A DNA stretch of 64,000 nucleotides from UBA4923 sp964606165 (GTDB lineage: Bacteria > Bacillota > Clostridia > Saccharofermentanales > DTU023): contig CAZSFQ010000005.1 in assembly GCA_964606165.1 (NCBI GenBank), positions 1 through 64,000 of the forward strand. The letters run 5' to 3'. The notes under the pieces were generated by a model, which saw only the letters and a list, made by a program, of their open reading frames with translations, made no database searches and had not been told where the DNA came from. Both the position numbers and the translations under genes were made by a program. Shown here in pieces: positions 19,228 to 28,325 of this stretch (position 1 is the stretch's first letter; each line of letters starts with the position of its first letter).

Positions 19228-20188
19228 TGTCTGGCATTTGCCTGTCCTGGCCCAGGAGGCAGTGGACGCGCTGGCTGTCAAAGCGGACGGTCTTTATATT
19301 GACCTGACAGCGGGCGGCGGCGGTCACAGCGCCCTGATCCTGGAAAAGCTGGGGGAAAAGGGGCGCCTCTTAGCGGCCGACCGCGACCATGAGGCCCTGG
19401 AGGCCAGTGAAGCCAGGCTGGCTGGCGTCAGGACCGGAGGGACATACCAGTTGATCGAGGCGGCATTCACACAATTTCCTTCATGGCTCGATCCCCTGGA
19501 CAGGGGGCGGGTCGATGGTCTGCTGGCCGATCTGGGTGTCAGTTCCCACCAGTTTGACCGCGGTGAACGCGGTTTTTCCTACCTGAAAAACGGACCCCTT
19601 GACATGCGCATGAACCAGGGGCAGGGGAAGACAGCCGCCCAATTGCTGGCCTCCCTTTCCCGGGAGGAGCTGGAGACCCTGCTGCGGATCTATGGTGAGG
19701 AAAGTCAGGCCGCTTCCATCGCGGCCGCCATCGTTCGGCGCAGGAAGCAAAAACCTGTTACCGAGACCCTGGATCTGGCGCAAATCGTTGCCTCCGCCGT
19801 GCCGGCCCGCTTGCGCCGCGACGGCAATCCGGCCCGCAAAACATTCCAGGCCCTCCGCATGGCCGTCAATCATGAACAGGAAGAGCTGGCCCATCTGCTT
19901 TCCGAAATCCCCGCCCTTATGGCGGACGGGGGCCGGGCTGTCCTGATCAGTTTCCATTCCCTGGAAGACCGCATGGTCAAGCAGGCCATGCGGACCTGGC
20001 AGTCACCCTGCCAGTGCCCCCGTGATTTCCCCCAATGCATCTGCGGGAAAAAGCCCCTGGGCACCGGCCTGACGCCTAAACCGGTCATGGCCACGGCTGC
20101 CGAGATGACAAGGAACCCACGGTCAAGGAGCGCCAGGCTCCGCGCCTTTGAGTTCCATAAGGAAGTGTCCCATGACTTACTACGATGA
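19208..20188 (+). CDS. rsmH: 16S rRNA (cytosine-1402-N4)-methyltransferase RsmH
   Basis: RsmH methylates N4 of C1402 in 16S rRNA. The 326-residue protein has the SAM-binding motif YIDLTAGGGGHS near the N-terminus, the DGLLADLGVSSHQFD motif, ERGFSYLKNGPLDMRM and a C-terminal RLRAFE element. All are characteristic of the former MraW family. The ATG at 19208 lies inside mraZ with a 20-nt overlap and no strong ribosome site, so translational coupling to mraZ is likely. Confidence 0.94.
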   Translation: MTSADYDVWHLPVLAQEAVDALAVKADGLYIDLTAGGGGHSALILEKLGEKGRLLAADRDHEALEASEARLAGVRTGGTYQLIEAAFTQFPSWLDPLDRGRVDGLLADLGVSSHQFDRGERGFSYLKNGPLDMRMNQGQGKTAAQLLASLSREELETLLRIYGEESQAASIAAAIVRRRKQKPVTETLDLAQIVASAVPARLRRDGNPARKTFQALRMAVNHEQEELAHLLSEIPALMADGGRAVLISFHSLEDRMVKQAMRTWQSPCQCPRDFPQCICGKKPLGTGLTPKPVMATAAEMTRNPRSRSARLRAFEFHKEVSHDLLR

Positions 20189-20720
20189 CGGAAATCTGGC
20201 CAGGCAGCTCTCTGGCCCCGCCCCGCGGCTGGCTCCGCTCCCGCGGCCCCGTGACCTTGAGGCGGAAAAAAAGGCCAGGCAGAACCGGCTGGTCCGGGAA
20301 GCCGCGATCCGCAAGCAGTATAAGGCGGCAGGCCGCGCCCATGCCAAGGCAGTGCTGCACCTCATGGCCGTTTTCGTCCTGGTAGCCGCGGTGGCGGGCT
20401 TCGTCGTCTGGCGCAGCGCTAAAATAACCGAGATGAGTTTTATCAACGCGGGCCTGGGCCGCCAGATTGCTGAACTGGACAAGGAAAACGGCCTGCTCCA
20501 GGACAGGATCGCGAAAAGGGCGTCGCTCCAGACGACCCGGGAACAGGCCGCGGAGCAATTGGGCATGCAAAAAGCTACTTCCGGGCAGATTCACTATATT
20601 TCAACCATCCATTTTCAAAGGAGCGATAATACCGGAGACAGTCAGCTGCAGGGACGCCGCGAAATTTTGGCCGACAATGAGTGGCTGGCCGTGATTGAAG
20701 CGTGGGTCAGGGACCACTGA
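20172..20720 (+). CDS. ftsL: FtsL-like septum protein
   Basis: The 182-residue protein has a basic cytosolic N-terminus of about 60 residues, one membrane helix (AVLHLMAVFVLVAAVAGFVVW) and a heptad-rich extracytoplasmic segment ending in AEQLGMQKA. This is the layout of FtsL, which joins FtsQ/DivIB and DivIC at the division site. Sequence similarity within FtsL is always low, so position between rsmH and pbpB carries much of the assignment. The ATG at 20172 follows AAGGAAG and overlaps rsmH by 17 nt. A C-terminal tail after the coiled coil is longer than usual. Confidence 0.75.
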   Translation: MTYYDDGNLARQLSGPAPRLAPLPRPRDLEAEKKARQNRLVREAAIRKQYKAAGRAHAKAVLHLMAVFVLVAAVAGFVVWRSAKITEMSFINAGLGRQIAELDKENGLLQDRIAKRASLQTTREQAAEQLGMQKATSGQIHYISTIHFQRSDNTGDSQLQGRREILADNEWLAVIEAWVRDH

Positions 20721-20761
20721 AGGGGGGGGACGGGGGCCGGGCCCCCTGTCCGGGACTGAGG

Positions 20762-23146
20762 ATGAAACAGCGACATCGAGCATCAGCCGGTAGTCCTCCA
20801 AGGAGGACCCGGTGGTTCTTCGAAGCCAAGGCGGCCCTCATCGTCCTGGCCTTTTTTGTCGCGGCGTCAGCGGTCCTGACCGGTTTTTACCGGCTGCAGA
20901 TTACTGAAAGCGAAGTCCTGGCCGCCAAGGCGGCCGGTCAGCAGTATGTGACCCAGCAGGAGCAGGCGCGGCGCGGCATGATCCTGGACAGAAACGGTTA
21001 CCCCCTCGCCTTTTCGACTTATCTTTTCAGGATAGGGATCACCCCTGCCGATGTTTACAGCAAGGTCAAGGGGGTCGACGAAACTTTGATCGTCAGCAAG
21101 ATGGGCGAATTTTTGAACCTGGATGAAGAGGCCCGCGCGGCTATCCTCGAAATGATCAGGACCGACCGGGCCAGGGGATGGACGGGGCTGGAAAAGAGCC
21201 TGGCCGGCCACCAGGCCCTGACTTACGCCACCATCGCCAGTGAAGTGCCGGAAGCCGATGCCATGGCGCTCAAAGAATGGCTTGATGAAAACCGGGTGGG
21301 AGGGGTCCGCTTCGACGCGGAAGAGAGGCGAGTCTACAATAACGGCGTGCTGGGCTCTGCCGTCCTGGGCCTGACCAAGGCGGACGACGGCAGGATCAGG
21401 GGTGTTTCAGGCCTGGAAGCAGCCTATGACAGTCTCATGTCGGGTGAGGCGGGCCATACCTTCGCCAAGCGGAACAATTACACGACAAGGGGGGTGACCC
21501 CGTTTTCCCGGACCGTCAACAGCCCCGCCCAGGAGAGTCTCAACCTGGTCACCACCCTGGACATGGAGGTCATGTCCATCCTCCAGGAGGAGCTGATGTC
21601 AGTCGCCGCGGCGGCCGGTCTCATCTCCGGCGTCAACGGCCTGGTCATGGATGTGAAAACAGGCGATGTCCTGGCCATGGCACAGCTGGCCCCCTTTGAT
21701 CTCTCCCGGCCGGACGCCCTTCCGCTGGGCTTTACCCAGGAGTCATGGGACAGGCTGGAAGCTGCGGAGAAGACAGCCTATCTTTCCTCCAATCTTTGGA
21801 ACAACATCAACATAACCGATATCTACGAACCGGGGTCGGTCTTTAAGGCCGTCACCCTGGCCATTGCCCTGGAAGAGGGGGTCGCCAGGGAAGAGACCGC
21901 CTTCAAGGACAATCCCCTGGAAATCCAGGGTGAATCGATTACCTGCCATACCGGATACGGCCACGGTGAAGAGACCTTGCGTGAGGCCTTTTACAGATCC
22001 TGCAACCCGGTCTTCGTCCAGCTTGGCGGCCTGGTCGGCAAAGATCTTTTCTACGAGTGGGCACGGCGTCTGGGCCTCTATGACAAAACGGGAATCGACC
22101 TGCCCATGGAGTCATCGGGCCATCTGCACACCGATCCCATGGCCATCGACTTCGCCAACCTGACCTTCGGCGAGTCGTCCTACACCACAGCCATCCAGCT
22201 GGCCCAGCTCTTTTCCATCATAGGAAACGGCGGCTATACGGTCACGCCCCGCCTGGGAGCCGCGTCCACAAGTGACGGCCTGGAAACCATGGTTCCCTTC
22301 GCCCTGGAGGAAGGAAGCCGGGTCCTGTCCGGGGAGACCTGTCAACGCGTCCGGTCCATGATGATGGATGTGGTGACCCGGGGAACGGCGGCGGGGACTT
22401 TCGGGGCCATGGGCTTGACACTGGGCGGCAAGACCGGAACCGCGGTCGATTCCCACGACGGCCGGCGTACTTTTTCCTTTGTCGGCCTGGCTCCCTGTGA
22501 TGATCCGCAATACGTGATCCTTGTATCGGTGCACAAGCCGGAAACGACTGATTCCCTGGGTTCTGCCGCCGCCCGGTCGGCCAACCGCATCGCGGCGAGA
22601 ATCCTCAACCGGGACGGGCTGAGCCAGAGCTATTCCGCGGCCCAGCTGGCCGTCCTGGGCAAGGCGGTCGAGATTCCTGATCTGAGCGGCATGACAGCAG
22701 GGGAGGCCTCTTTGGCCCTGTCGAAACTGCAGTTGGCCCCCCAGCTTCCGGCCGGCCGTTTTTACCCGCAGAGCAGGCTGTCGCGAACCGAACCGGCAGC
22801 CGGTTCCCTGGTGGGAATCGGGACGGCCGTCTGGCTTTACCCCGAGGGTGAAAATGAAGTAGAATGGGTAGCTGTGCCGGACTTTCGCGGGCGCAACTAC
22901 CACGAAAGCGTCTGGCTGGCCGCTGAATACGGTGTGTCAATCCTTGCCGCGGGACCGCCTGGCGGGCAGGTCGCGGAACAGAGTATTCCTGCGACGTCTG
23001 CCCGGACGCCCGAAATTTGCGTTGACGAAACCGGTTCGCCCTGCGACCCCGCAGATACTGGGGACGCGACCGAAGGAAAGGTAAGAAAGGGGACGGTGAT
23101 CACCCTCGATTTCTCACCGGCAGTCCTGGCGGATAACGGCAATTAA
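20762..23146 (+). CDS. pbpB: Class B penicillin-binding protein with two PASTA domains
   Basis: This transpeptidase cross-links septal peptidoglycan. After a basic N-terminus and a membrane helix (about 24-45) comes a dimerisation domain. The transpeptidase domain has S359VFK, S413CN and K557TG motifs in that order. The C-terminus has two PASTA units, as in PbpB/SpoVD of Bacillota; the second contains an unusual insertion with two cysteines (ICVDETGSPC) and many Pro/Thr/Asp. The start is chosen at ATG 20762 with GAGG close upstream; the frame is open 20 codons further. No sporulation genes are near, so a division role is favoured over SpoVD. Confidence 0.9.
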   Translation: MKQRHRASAGSPPRRTRWFFEAKAALIVLAFFVAASAVLTGFYRLQITESEVLAAKAAGQQYVTQQEQARRGMILDRNGYPLAFSTYLFRIGITPADVYSKVKGVDETLIVSKMGEFLNLDEEARAAILEMIRTDRARGWTGLEKSLAGHQALTYATIASEVPEADAMALKEWLDENRVGGVRFDAEERRVYNNGVLGSAVLGLTKADDGRIRGVSGLEAAYDSLMSGEAGHTFAKRNNYTTRGVTPFSRTVNSPAQESLNLVTTLDMEVMSILQEELMSVAAAAGLISGVNGLVMDVKTGDVLAMAQLAPFDLSRPDALPLGFTQESWDRLEAAEKTAYLSSNLWNNINITDIYEPGSVFKAVTLAIALEEGVAREETAFKDNPLEIQGESITCHTGYGHGEETLREAFYRSCNPVFVQLGGLVGKDLFYEWARRLGLYDKTGIDLPMESSGHLHTDPMAIDFANLTFGESSYTTAIQLAQLFSIIGNGGYTVTPRLGAASTSDGLETMVPFALEEGSRVLSGETCQRVRSMMMDVVTRGTAAGTFGAMGLTLGGKTGTAVDSHDGRRTFSFVGLAPCDDPQYVILVSVHKPETTDSLGSAAARSANRIAARILNRDGLSQSYSAAQLAVLGKAVEIPDLSGMTAGEASLALSKLQLAPQLPAGRFYPQSRLSRTEPAAGSLVGIGTAVWLYPEGENEVEWVAVPDFRGRNYHESVWLAAEYGVSILAAGPPGGQVAEQSIPATSARTPEICVDETGSPCDPADTGDATEGKVRKGTVITLDFSPAVLADNGN

Positions 23147-23161
23147 ATTGAAAGACGCGCG

Positions 23162-24652
23162 ATGATGACACGATTTTTGCCCATGCAACTAAAGCACTGG
23201 ACCGGCGGTGAACTTTGGCAGACCCATAAGCACACCGCCGATTCGGAGCGTTTTTATTCCTCCGTTTCGACCGATACCCGGACCTTGCGGGCCGGCGAGG
23301 TTTTTGTCCCCCTGCGGGGAGAACTTTACGACGGCCATCATTTCCTGGCCATGGCGGCGGAAAAGGGGGCCGCCATGCTGGTGATCGAGCGCCAGGCTCC
23401 CCAGCTTGAAGCCTGGCTCGACCGCGTCCGGGCGGACGAGGACGCGCCGGATCTTCTGATCGTTGAGGATTCAGGCGCTGCTTACCGTGACATTGCCAGG
23501 GGCTTTCGCACGACCCTGACGGCCAGTGTCGTCGGAGTGACGGGGAGCGTCGGCAAGACGACGACCCGGCGGATGATCTATCAGATGATCGAGTCCCAGG
23601 TCAAGGCGGAGCAATCGGCAAAGAACTTCAACAACCAGGTGGGCCTGCCCCGCACCATTTTGTCGACGGAGCTGGATACCCAGGCCCTGGTCGCTGAGCT
23701 GGGCATGTCGCGCCGCGGCGAGATCGGTATCCTGTCCAGGATCACCGTGCCGGATATTGCCATCATCACCCAGATTGGCATGTCACACGCTGAATCCCTG
23801 GGCTCCATGACTGAGATCCTGGCCGAAAAGACCTCCATTACAGCGGGTATGAAAGAGAACGGCCTCTTGATCCTGAACGGGGATGACCCCCTGCTGGAAG
23901 GCTGGGTTCTGCGCGAGCGTCCGCAGCTTCCGGTCTGGTATATTGCCAGCGAGCAAAATGCCGGCAGGCTGGAACGTGACGGCATTCCTGTTTTTTGGGC
24001 CGAACATGTCCGCCTGGACCGGTCAGGAGTTTCCTTCACCGGCAGATCCAACCTGACCCCCGATGAGAGGTGGCCCGTTTACCTCAAGGTTCCTGTCATG
24101 CATCTGGTTCCGGCCGCCCTTTTCGGGCTTGCGGTCGTTTACGCCATGGGCCTCAACATGCAGGAGGCGGCTGCCTCGGCCCGGCGCTTTACAACAGCGG
24201 ACAGCAGACAGGAGCTGATCCGTGTCGGCGCCATCGATGTCATGGACGATTCCTACAACGCCTCGCCGGAATCGCTGCACTCGGCCCTGGAAACCGCCTC
24301 CTTCCTGGCAGAGGACAAGAGGCGCCTGGTCACAGTCCTGGGCGGATTAAGGGAGCTGGGCCGCTATTCGGCTGAAGTACACGAGAATGCGGCCGCTGAA
24401 TTACTGGATGCCGGGGTTGACCGGGTATTCCTGGTGGGCGAGGAGACGATCCGGACCCGGGATCAGCTCCTGGGCGACAGCCGGGGCGCCGCCATGGTGG
24501 CCGGCTGGTATGAAACAAGCCAGGATGCGATTCCCGCTGTCTTGTCGGAACTTAAGCCGGGTGATTTCCTCTTGCTCAAGGCCTCGCGCTTTTATGAACT
24601 CGAAAAAATCGGTGAGGCGCTTCAGAACACTGAAAGGGGAGAGGAGAGCTGA
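23162..24652 (+). CDS. murF: UDP-MurNAc-tripeptide--D-Ala-D-Ala ligase MurF
   Basis: MurF adds D-Ala-D-Ala to the cytosolic UDP-MurNAc-tripeptide, completing the pentapeptide precursor. The 496-residue protein has the N-terminal substrate domain (SSVSTDTRTLRAGEVFVPLRGE), the ATP P-loop TGSVGKTT, NFNNQVGLPRT and the C-terminal VMDDSYNASPESL motif that is typical of MurF and separates it from MurE. murE, normally next to murF, is absent. A second ATG follows immediately after the first, so the exact start is uncertain by one codon. Confidence 0.93.
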   Translation: MMTRFLPMQLKHWTGGELWQTHKHTADSERFYSSVSTDTRTLRAGEVFVPLRGELYDGHHFLAMAAEKGAAMLVIERQAPQLEAWLDRVRADEDAPDLLIVEDSGAAYRDIARGFRTTLTASVVGVTGSVGKTTTRRMIYQMIESQVKAEQSAKNFNNQVGLPRTILSTELDTQALVAELGMSRRGEIGILSRITVPDIAIITQIGMSHAESLGSMTEILAEKTSITAGMKENGLLILNGDDPLLEGWVLRERPQLPVWYIASEQNAGRLERDGIPVFWAEHVRLDRSGVSFTGRSNLTPDERWPVYLKVPVMHLVPAALFGLAVVYAMGLNMQEAAASARRFTTADSRQELIRVGAIDVMDDSYNASPESLHSALETASFLAEDKRRLVTVLGGLRELGRYSAEVHENAAAELLDAGVDRVFLVGEETIRTRDQLLGDSRGAAMVAGWYETSQDAIPAVLSELKPGDFLLLKASRFYELEKIGEALQNTERGEES

Positions 24653-24654
24653 CC

Positions 24655-25683
24655 ATGTTTCCCCAAGAAGCCCTTTTCAGCTCCCTTTACGCGGCGCTTG
24701 CCGTCTTCGGCGCCACGGTCCTGGCAGCTTTGGCGGGCATCCCCTTCATCCGGAAGAAAACCGCGGCCCAGCCCATCCGCGACAACGGACCCCAGTCACA
24801 CAAGGCAAAAAGCGGGACACCCACTTTCGGCGGTCTTTTCTTCCTTTTGCCCATCCTGATCCTGGGGGCGGTTCTGCCCTGGATCAACAAGACCTTCCTC
24901 CCCCTTTCCGTCATGGTCTTTTTCATGGCTGTCTTTGGCGCCATCGGCTTCACCGACGATTATTTCAAGGTCAAGATCACGCGCAAGGGCCTGAGCGTCA
25001 AACAGAAAACCATCCTGATCGGCCTGGCCTCCCTGGCTGCTGCTGTCTATTTCCTCTGGCTGTCGCCTGTCCCGCCCTTTATCCTGATGCCTCTGTCAGC
25101 CAGGCTGATTGAAGTGACCGGCGCCTGGAAAATCCTCTACCTAATTTTCCTGGTGCCATTTCTCTTTTACATGAGCAATTCCGTCAATATCACCGACGGC
25201 GTGGACGGCCTGCTCTCCAGCCTGATGGCCATCGCGTCCCTGGGCTTGATGGCGGTTGCCGGTCTCCTCTACGCCCTGCTGCCCCACGCTTTGTCGGTCA
25301 TGACCCTGACCGCGGCCATGGCGGCCGGCTGCCTTGGCTTTCTTCTTTTCAACCGCCATCCCGCAAGAATCTTCATGGGTGATACGGGATCCCAGGCCCT
25401 GGGCATCGGCTTCACCCTGCTGACTGTGATGGCGGGCCTGCCCTACCTGGCTCTGATCACCGGCTTTGTTTTCTTTTTCGAGGGTTTTTCGGTGGTCCTG
25501 CAGGTGGCCTATTTCAAGTCGACGGGGGGAAAGCGGATCTTTCGCATGTCGCCCATCCACCACCATTTCGAATTGGCCGGCTGGCACGAGAAAAAGGTTG
25601 TACTTGTTTTCAGCCTGGCAGGCCTTTTCTGTGCCCTGGCCGGTTTCCTGCTCATGTCAGGACCGCTTCTCAAGGGGGGCTAG
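24655..25683 (+). CDS. mraY: Phospho-MurNAc-pentapeptide translocase MraY
   Basis: MraY transfers phospho-MurNAc-pentapeptide to undecaprenyl phosphate, forming lipid I. The 342-residue polytopic protein carries GPQSHKAKSGTPTFGG, the FTDDYFKV aspartate motif, SNSVNITDGVDGL and GDTGSQALG, and ends with MSPIHHHFE. All are diagnostic of MraY. The start lies 2 nt after murF, with GAGAGGAGAG inside the murF end as ribosome site. Confidence 0.95.
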   Translation: MFPQEALFSSLYAALAVFGATVLAALAGIPFIRKKTAAQPIRDNGPQSHKAKSGTPTFGGLFFLLPILILGAVLPWINKTFLPLSVMVFFMAVFGAIGFTDDYFKVKITRKGLSVKQKTILIGLASLAAAVYFLWLSPVPPFILMPLSARLIEVTGAWKILYLIFLVPFLFYMSNSVNITDGVDGLLSSLMAIASLGLMAVAGLLYALLPHALSVMTLTAAMAAGCLGFLLFNRHPARIFMGDTGSQALGIGFTLLTVMAGLPYLALITGFVFFFEGFSVVLQVAYFKSTGGKRIFRMSPIHHHFELAGWHEKKVVLVFSLAGLFCALAGFLLMSGPLLKGG

Positions 25684-25685
25684 CC

Positions 25686-27134
25686 ATGTCAGGGCGGGCA
25701 GGCAGATCGCTGACAGGGGACGGGCAGGGGCTTATGAGCAGCCGCCGTATTGCCGCCTCCCACCGCCACATGTCCATGGCCTACCTGCTTATTTGGCTGA
25801 TCCTCATCAGCTACGGCCTCCTCATGATGTTCAGCGCCAGTTACGGCATCAGCTTCATCCAGTCGGGCAGCGAGATGAGAAACCAGGCAGCGGACCTTGG
25901 CGAATCGCTTCCCGTGCGCGCCGTTCTGGAAGCCGACGCCACCGCCCTGGCGCGCAAGCAGATCCTGCTGACCATGGCGGGCGCGACCCTGGCCATCATG
26001 CTGGGTTCCCTGATGCAATTCCGTCAGCTGACCCGGCCGGCCTTCCGTTACATCCTTTACGGCGTGGTGACGGCCAGCCTGATCTATTGCAGGTTGGGCG
26101 GCATGGTGATCAACGGGGCGCAGCGCTGGGTCGACCTTGGCTTCATCAGTTTTCAGCCGTCTGAACTGGCTAAGATCGGGGCGGTCTTTTTCCTGGCCGG
26201 CTATTTCTCCCGCCGCCAGAAGGCGCGCCGGCAGGAGGCGCTTAAAGCTGGCCGGGGGGGACCGGCTGTGTCGCTTGCCAGGCAAGCTTTCCTGGATGTC
26301 ACCTGGCCAGCCTTCCTGATCGGTATCTGGATCATCCTGACCCTGGTCCAGCCCCACCTGTCCGGTGCCCTGATCATCGGCCTGATCAGCCTGATTGTCT
26401 TCTTCCTGGCGGATATCCCGCTCAAATCACGGCTGACAGGATTCTTTCAACTCCTCGCTCTCCTGGTCGTTTTTGCCCTTGTGCTGGGCTTCGGCTATCA
26501 GGTCATCACCAAGCAGTCCTCCGTCGAATATGTCAACGAGCGCTTTGCCCACGCTTTCAAGCGGGTCGGAACTTTTGTTGACCGCGACGGGGCCAGCCAG
26601 GATGACCGGATGCAGATCGAACAGGCGGAGCTGGCCCTGGGCACGGGAGGGCTGACCGGCAAGGGTCTGGGCAGAAGTGTGCAAAAGCTCAACTGGCTGT
26701 CCGAGGCCCATAACGATTTCATCCTGCCCGTGATCGGGGAGGAGCTGGGCTTCATCGGGGTGGCGAGTGTCATTGTCCTCTTTTTGTCTTTCCTTGTCTT
26801 TGGAATCCTGATCGCCAGGAAGGCTTCGACCCACATGGCCATGCTGGTCGCCGCGGGCAACACCATCCTGATCGCCGTCCAGGCTTTCCTCAATATGGCT
26901 GTTTCGGTGAGCCTGATTCCGACAACCGGAATTTCCCTGCCCTTCTTCAGCTATGGGGGAACCGCCAATTTCTTTTTTGCCCTGGCATCGGGCCTGGTGC
27001 TCTGTGTATCCAAATCGGCCGTGCGTACCGATCCCGACCTGGAGCGGATTGTCGTGAAAACCAGGCCGGAAGTGAGGAAGACAGCGGATCATGAGACGCT
27101 TGATGAAGGCGACGGTATGGGTTACGCTGTATAA
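25686..27134 (+). CDS. ftsW: SEDS-family septal peptidoglycan polymerase FtsW
   Basis: FtsW polymerises septal glycan strands with the class B PBP of the same cluster. The 482-residue membrane protein contains the SEDS motifs GAQRWVDLGFISFQPSELAKIG, SEAHNDFILPVIGEELG and GISLPFFSYGGTAN. Compared with RodA at 17472 it is about 90 residues longer, mainly through a charged stretch after the first helix (about 60-95), a basic cytosolic loop and a tail of about 35 residues. It starts 2 nt after mraY. Position between mraY and murG supports the division role. Confidence 0.9.
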   Translation: MSGRAGRSLTGDGQGLMSSRRIAASHRHMSMAYLLIWLILISYGLLMMFSASYGISFIQSGSEMRNQAADLGESLPVRAVLEADATALARKQILLTMAGATLAIMLGSLMQFRQLTRPAFRYILYGVVTASLIYCRLGGMVINGAQRWVDLGFISFQPSELAKIGAVFFLAGYFSRRQKARRQEALKAGRGGPAVSLARQAFLDVTWPAFLIGIWIILTLVQPHLSGALIIGLISLIVFFLADIPLKSRLTGFFQLLALLVVFALVLGFGYQVITKQSSVEYVNERFAHAFKRVGTFVDRDGASQDDRMQIEQAELALGTGGLTGKGLGRSVQKLNWLSEAHNDFILPVIGEELGFIGVASVIVLFLSFLVFGILIARKASTHMAMLVAAGNTILIAVQAFLNMAVSVSLIPTTGISLPFFSYGGTANFFFALASGLVLCVSKSAVRTDPDLERIVVKTRPEVRKTADHETLDEGDGMGYAV

Positions 27135-27173
27135 GAATATGCACAGACGACGGATTGCTGGCCTGAGACCGAA

Positions 27174-28325
27174 ATGAACCCAAAAGAGCGCTCCCAAACC
27201 ATTATAATCGCAGCAGGCGGCACCAGCGGCCACATTTATCCCGCCTTTGCCATCGCCGCGGGGATCCAGAAGGTTCTGCCAGCCGTCCGTTTCATATTTT
27301 GCGGCGTGCCGGGCGGCCTGGAACAAATTATGGTCGAGTCGGAAGGCTATGCATTTCACCCCATTCCCGCTCAAAATATGCCCAACCGGAGAAACAGACG
27401 TTTTTTCAGCTGGGCCTGGAACAATCTTCGGGGCATGCTCAAGGGCCGGGCATTGCTGAAAGCGGAGGCCCCTCAGCTTGTAATCGGGACGGGCGGCTTT
27501 GTTTCAGCCCCCCTGATCGCTGCCGCGCGATGGATGAGGGTTCCCTACTTTTTACACGAACAAAACGCCGTACCCGGCAGGGCCAACCGCCTCTTCGCCC
27601 GCCGGGCCCGGGCTGTCTTCATCAGTTACGAGTCGAGCCGGTCCTATTTCCCCGCCGGGGGCCATATTGTCTTCAGCGGAAATCCGGTCCGGCCCCTCTT
27701 CTTTGAGCTTGACCGGACCATCGCCAGGGAGGCCCTGGGTGTCGCGGACGACATCTTTCTTGTCATGGTGATGGGCGGCAGTCTGGGATCCAGGACCATC
27801 AACACCGCCTTTGCCGGCATGGATGAGGGGGGCGGCTGGTCGGCCCTGCTGGACAAGTACCCTCAGCTGCGGCTGGTTGTCAGTACGGGCGTCCAGAGTT
27901 CGGTCGATTACACCGAAAAAATCGCGGCCCTGCCGGGAGTCTTGAGCGCGGAGCCTTTCCTTCATGACGCCCCCTACTGGATTGCCGCCTGTGATCTCTT
28001 CGTCGGCCGTGCCGGCGCCATGACCTGCGCGGAGATCGCTTCCCAAGGCAAAGCTTCGGTCCTCATTCCCTTTCCGCACGCGGTCGATGACCATCAGACC
28101 GAAAATGCCAGGGCCATGAAAGAAGCTGGCGCTTCAATCGTTTTCAGCGATGGGGATTTCAACAGCCTGCAGCTGCTGGAAATACTGGGACATTTGATCG
28201 CCCGGCCCGGCCTGCTGGCCGCCATGAGTGAAAGCGCCCGCCGCTGGGCAACGCCTGACGCGGCCAGTACCATCGCGGAAGCGGTCGCGGCGGCGCTCGA
28301 AAATCATGAAACGGTCAAAGCCTAA
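27174..28325 (+). CDS. murG: Undecaprenyl-PP-MurNAc-pentapeptide GlcNAc transferase MurG
   Basis: MurG adds GlcNAc to lipid I to give lipid II at the inner face of the membrane. The 383-residue GT-B protein shows the N-terminal glycine loop GGTSGHIYPA, GTGGFVSAP, HEQNAVPGRAN, VMGGSLGSRTIN and a C-terminal GRAGAMTCAEIA donor-binding motif. The start at ATG 27174 is 39 nt after ftsW. The last 20 nt overlap the next gene. Confidence 0.94.
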   Translation: MNPKERSQTIIIAAGGTSGHIYPAFAIAAGIQKVLPAVRFIFCGVPGGLEQIMVESEGYAFHPIPAQNMPNRRNRRFFSWAWNNLRGMLKGRALLKAEAPQLVIGTGGFVSAPLIAAARWMRVPYFLHEQNAVPGRANRLFARRARAVFISYESSRSYFPAGGHIVFSGNPVRPLFFELDRTIAREALGVADDIFLVMVMGGSLGSRTINTAFAGMDEGGGWSALLDKYPQLRLVVSTGVQSSVDYTEKIAALPGVLSAEPFLHDAPYWIAACDLFVGRAGAMTCAEIASQGKASVLIPFPHAVDDHQTENARAMKEAGASIVFSDGDFNSLQLLEILGHLIARPGLLAAMSESARRWATPDAASTIAEAVAAALENHETVKA

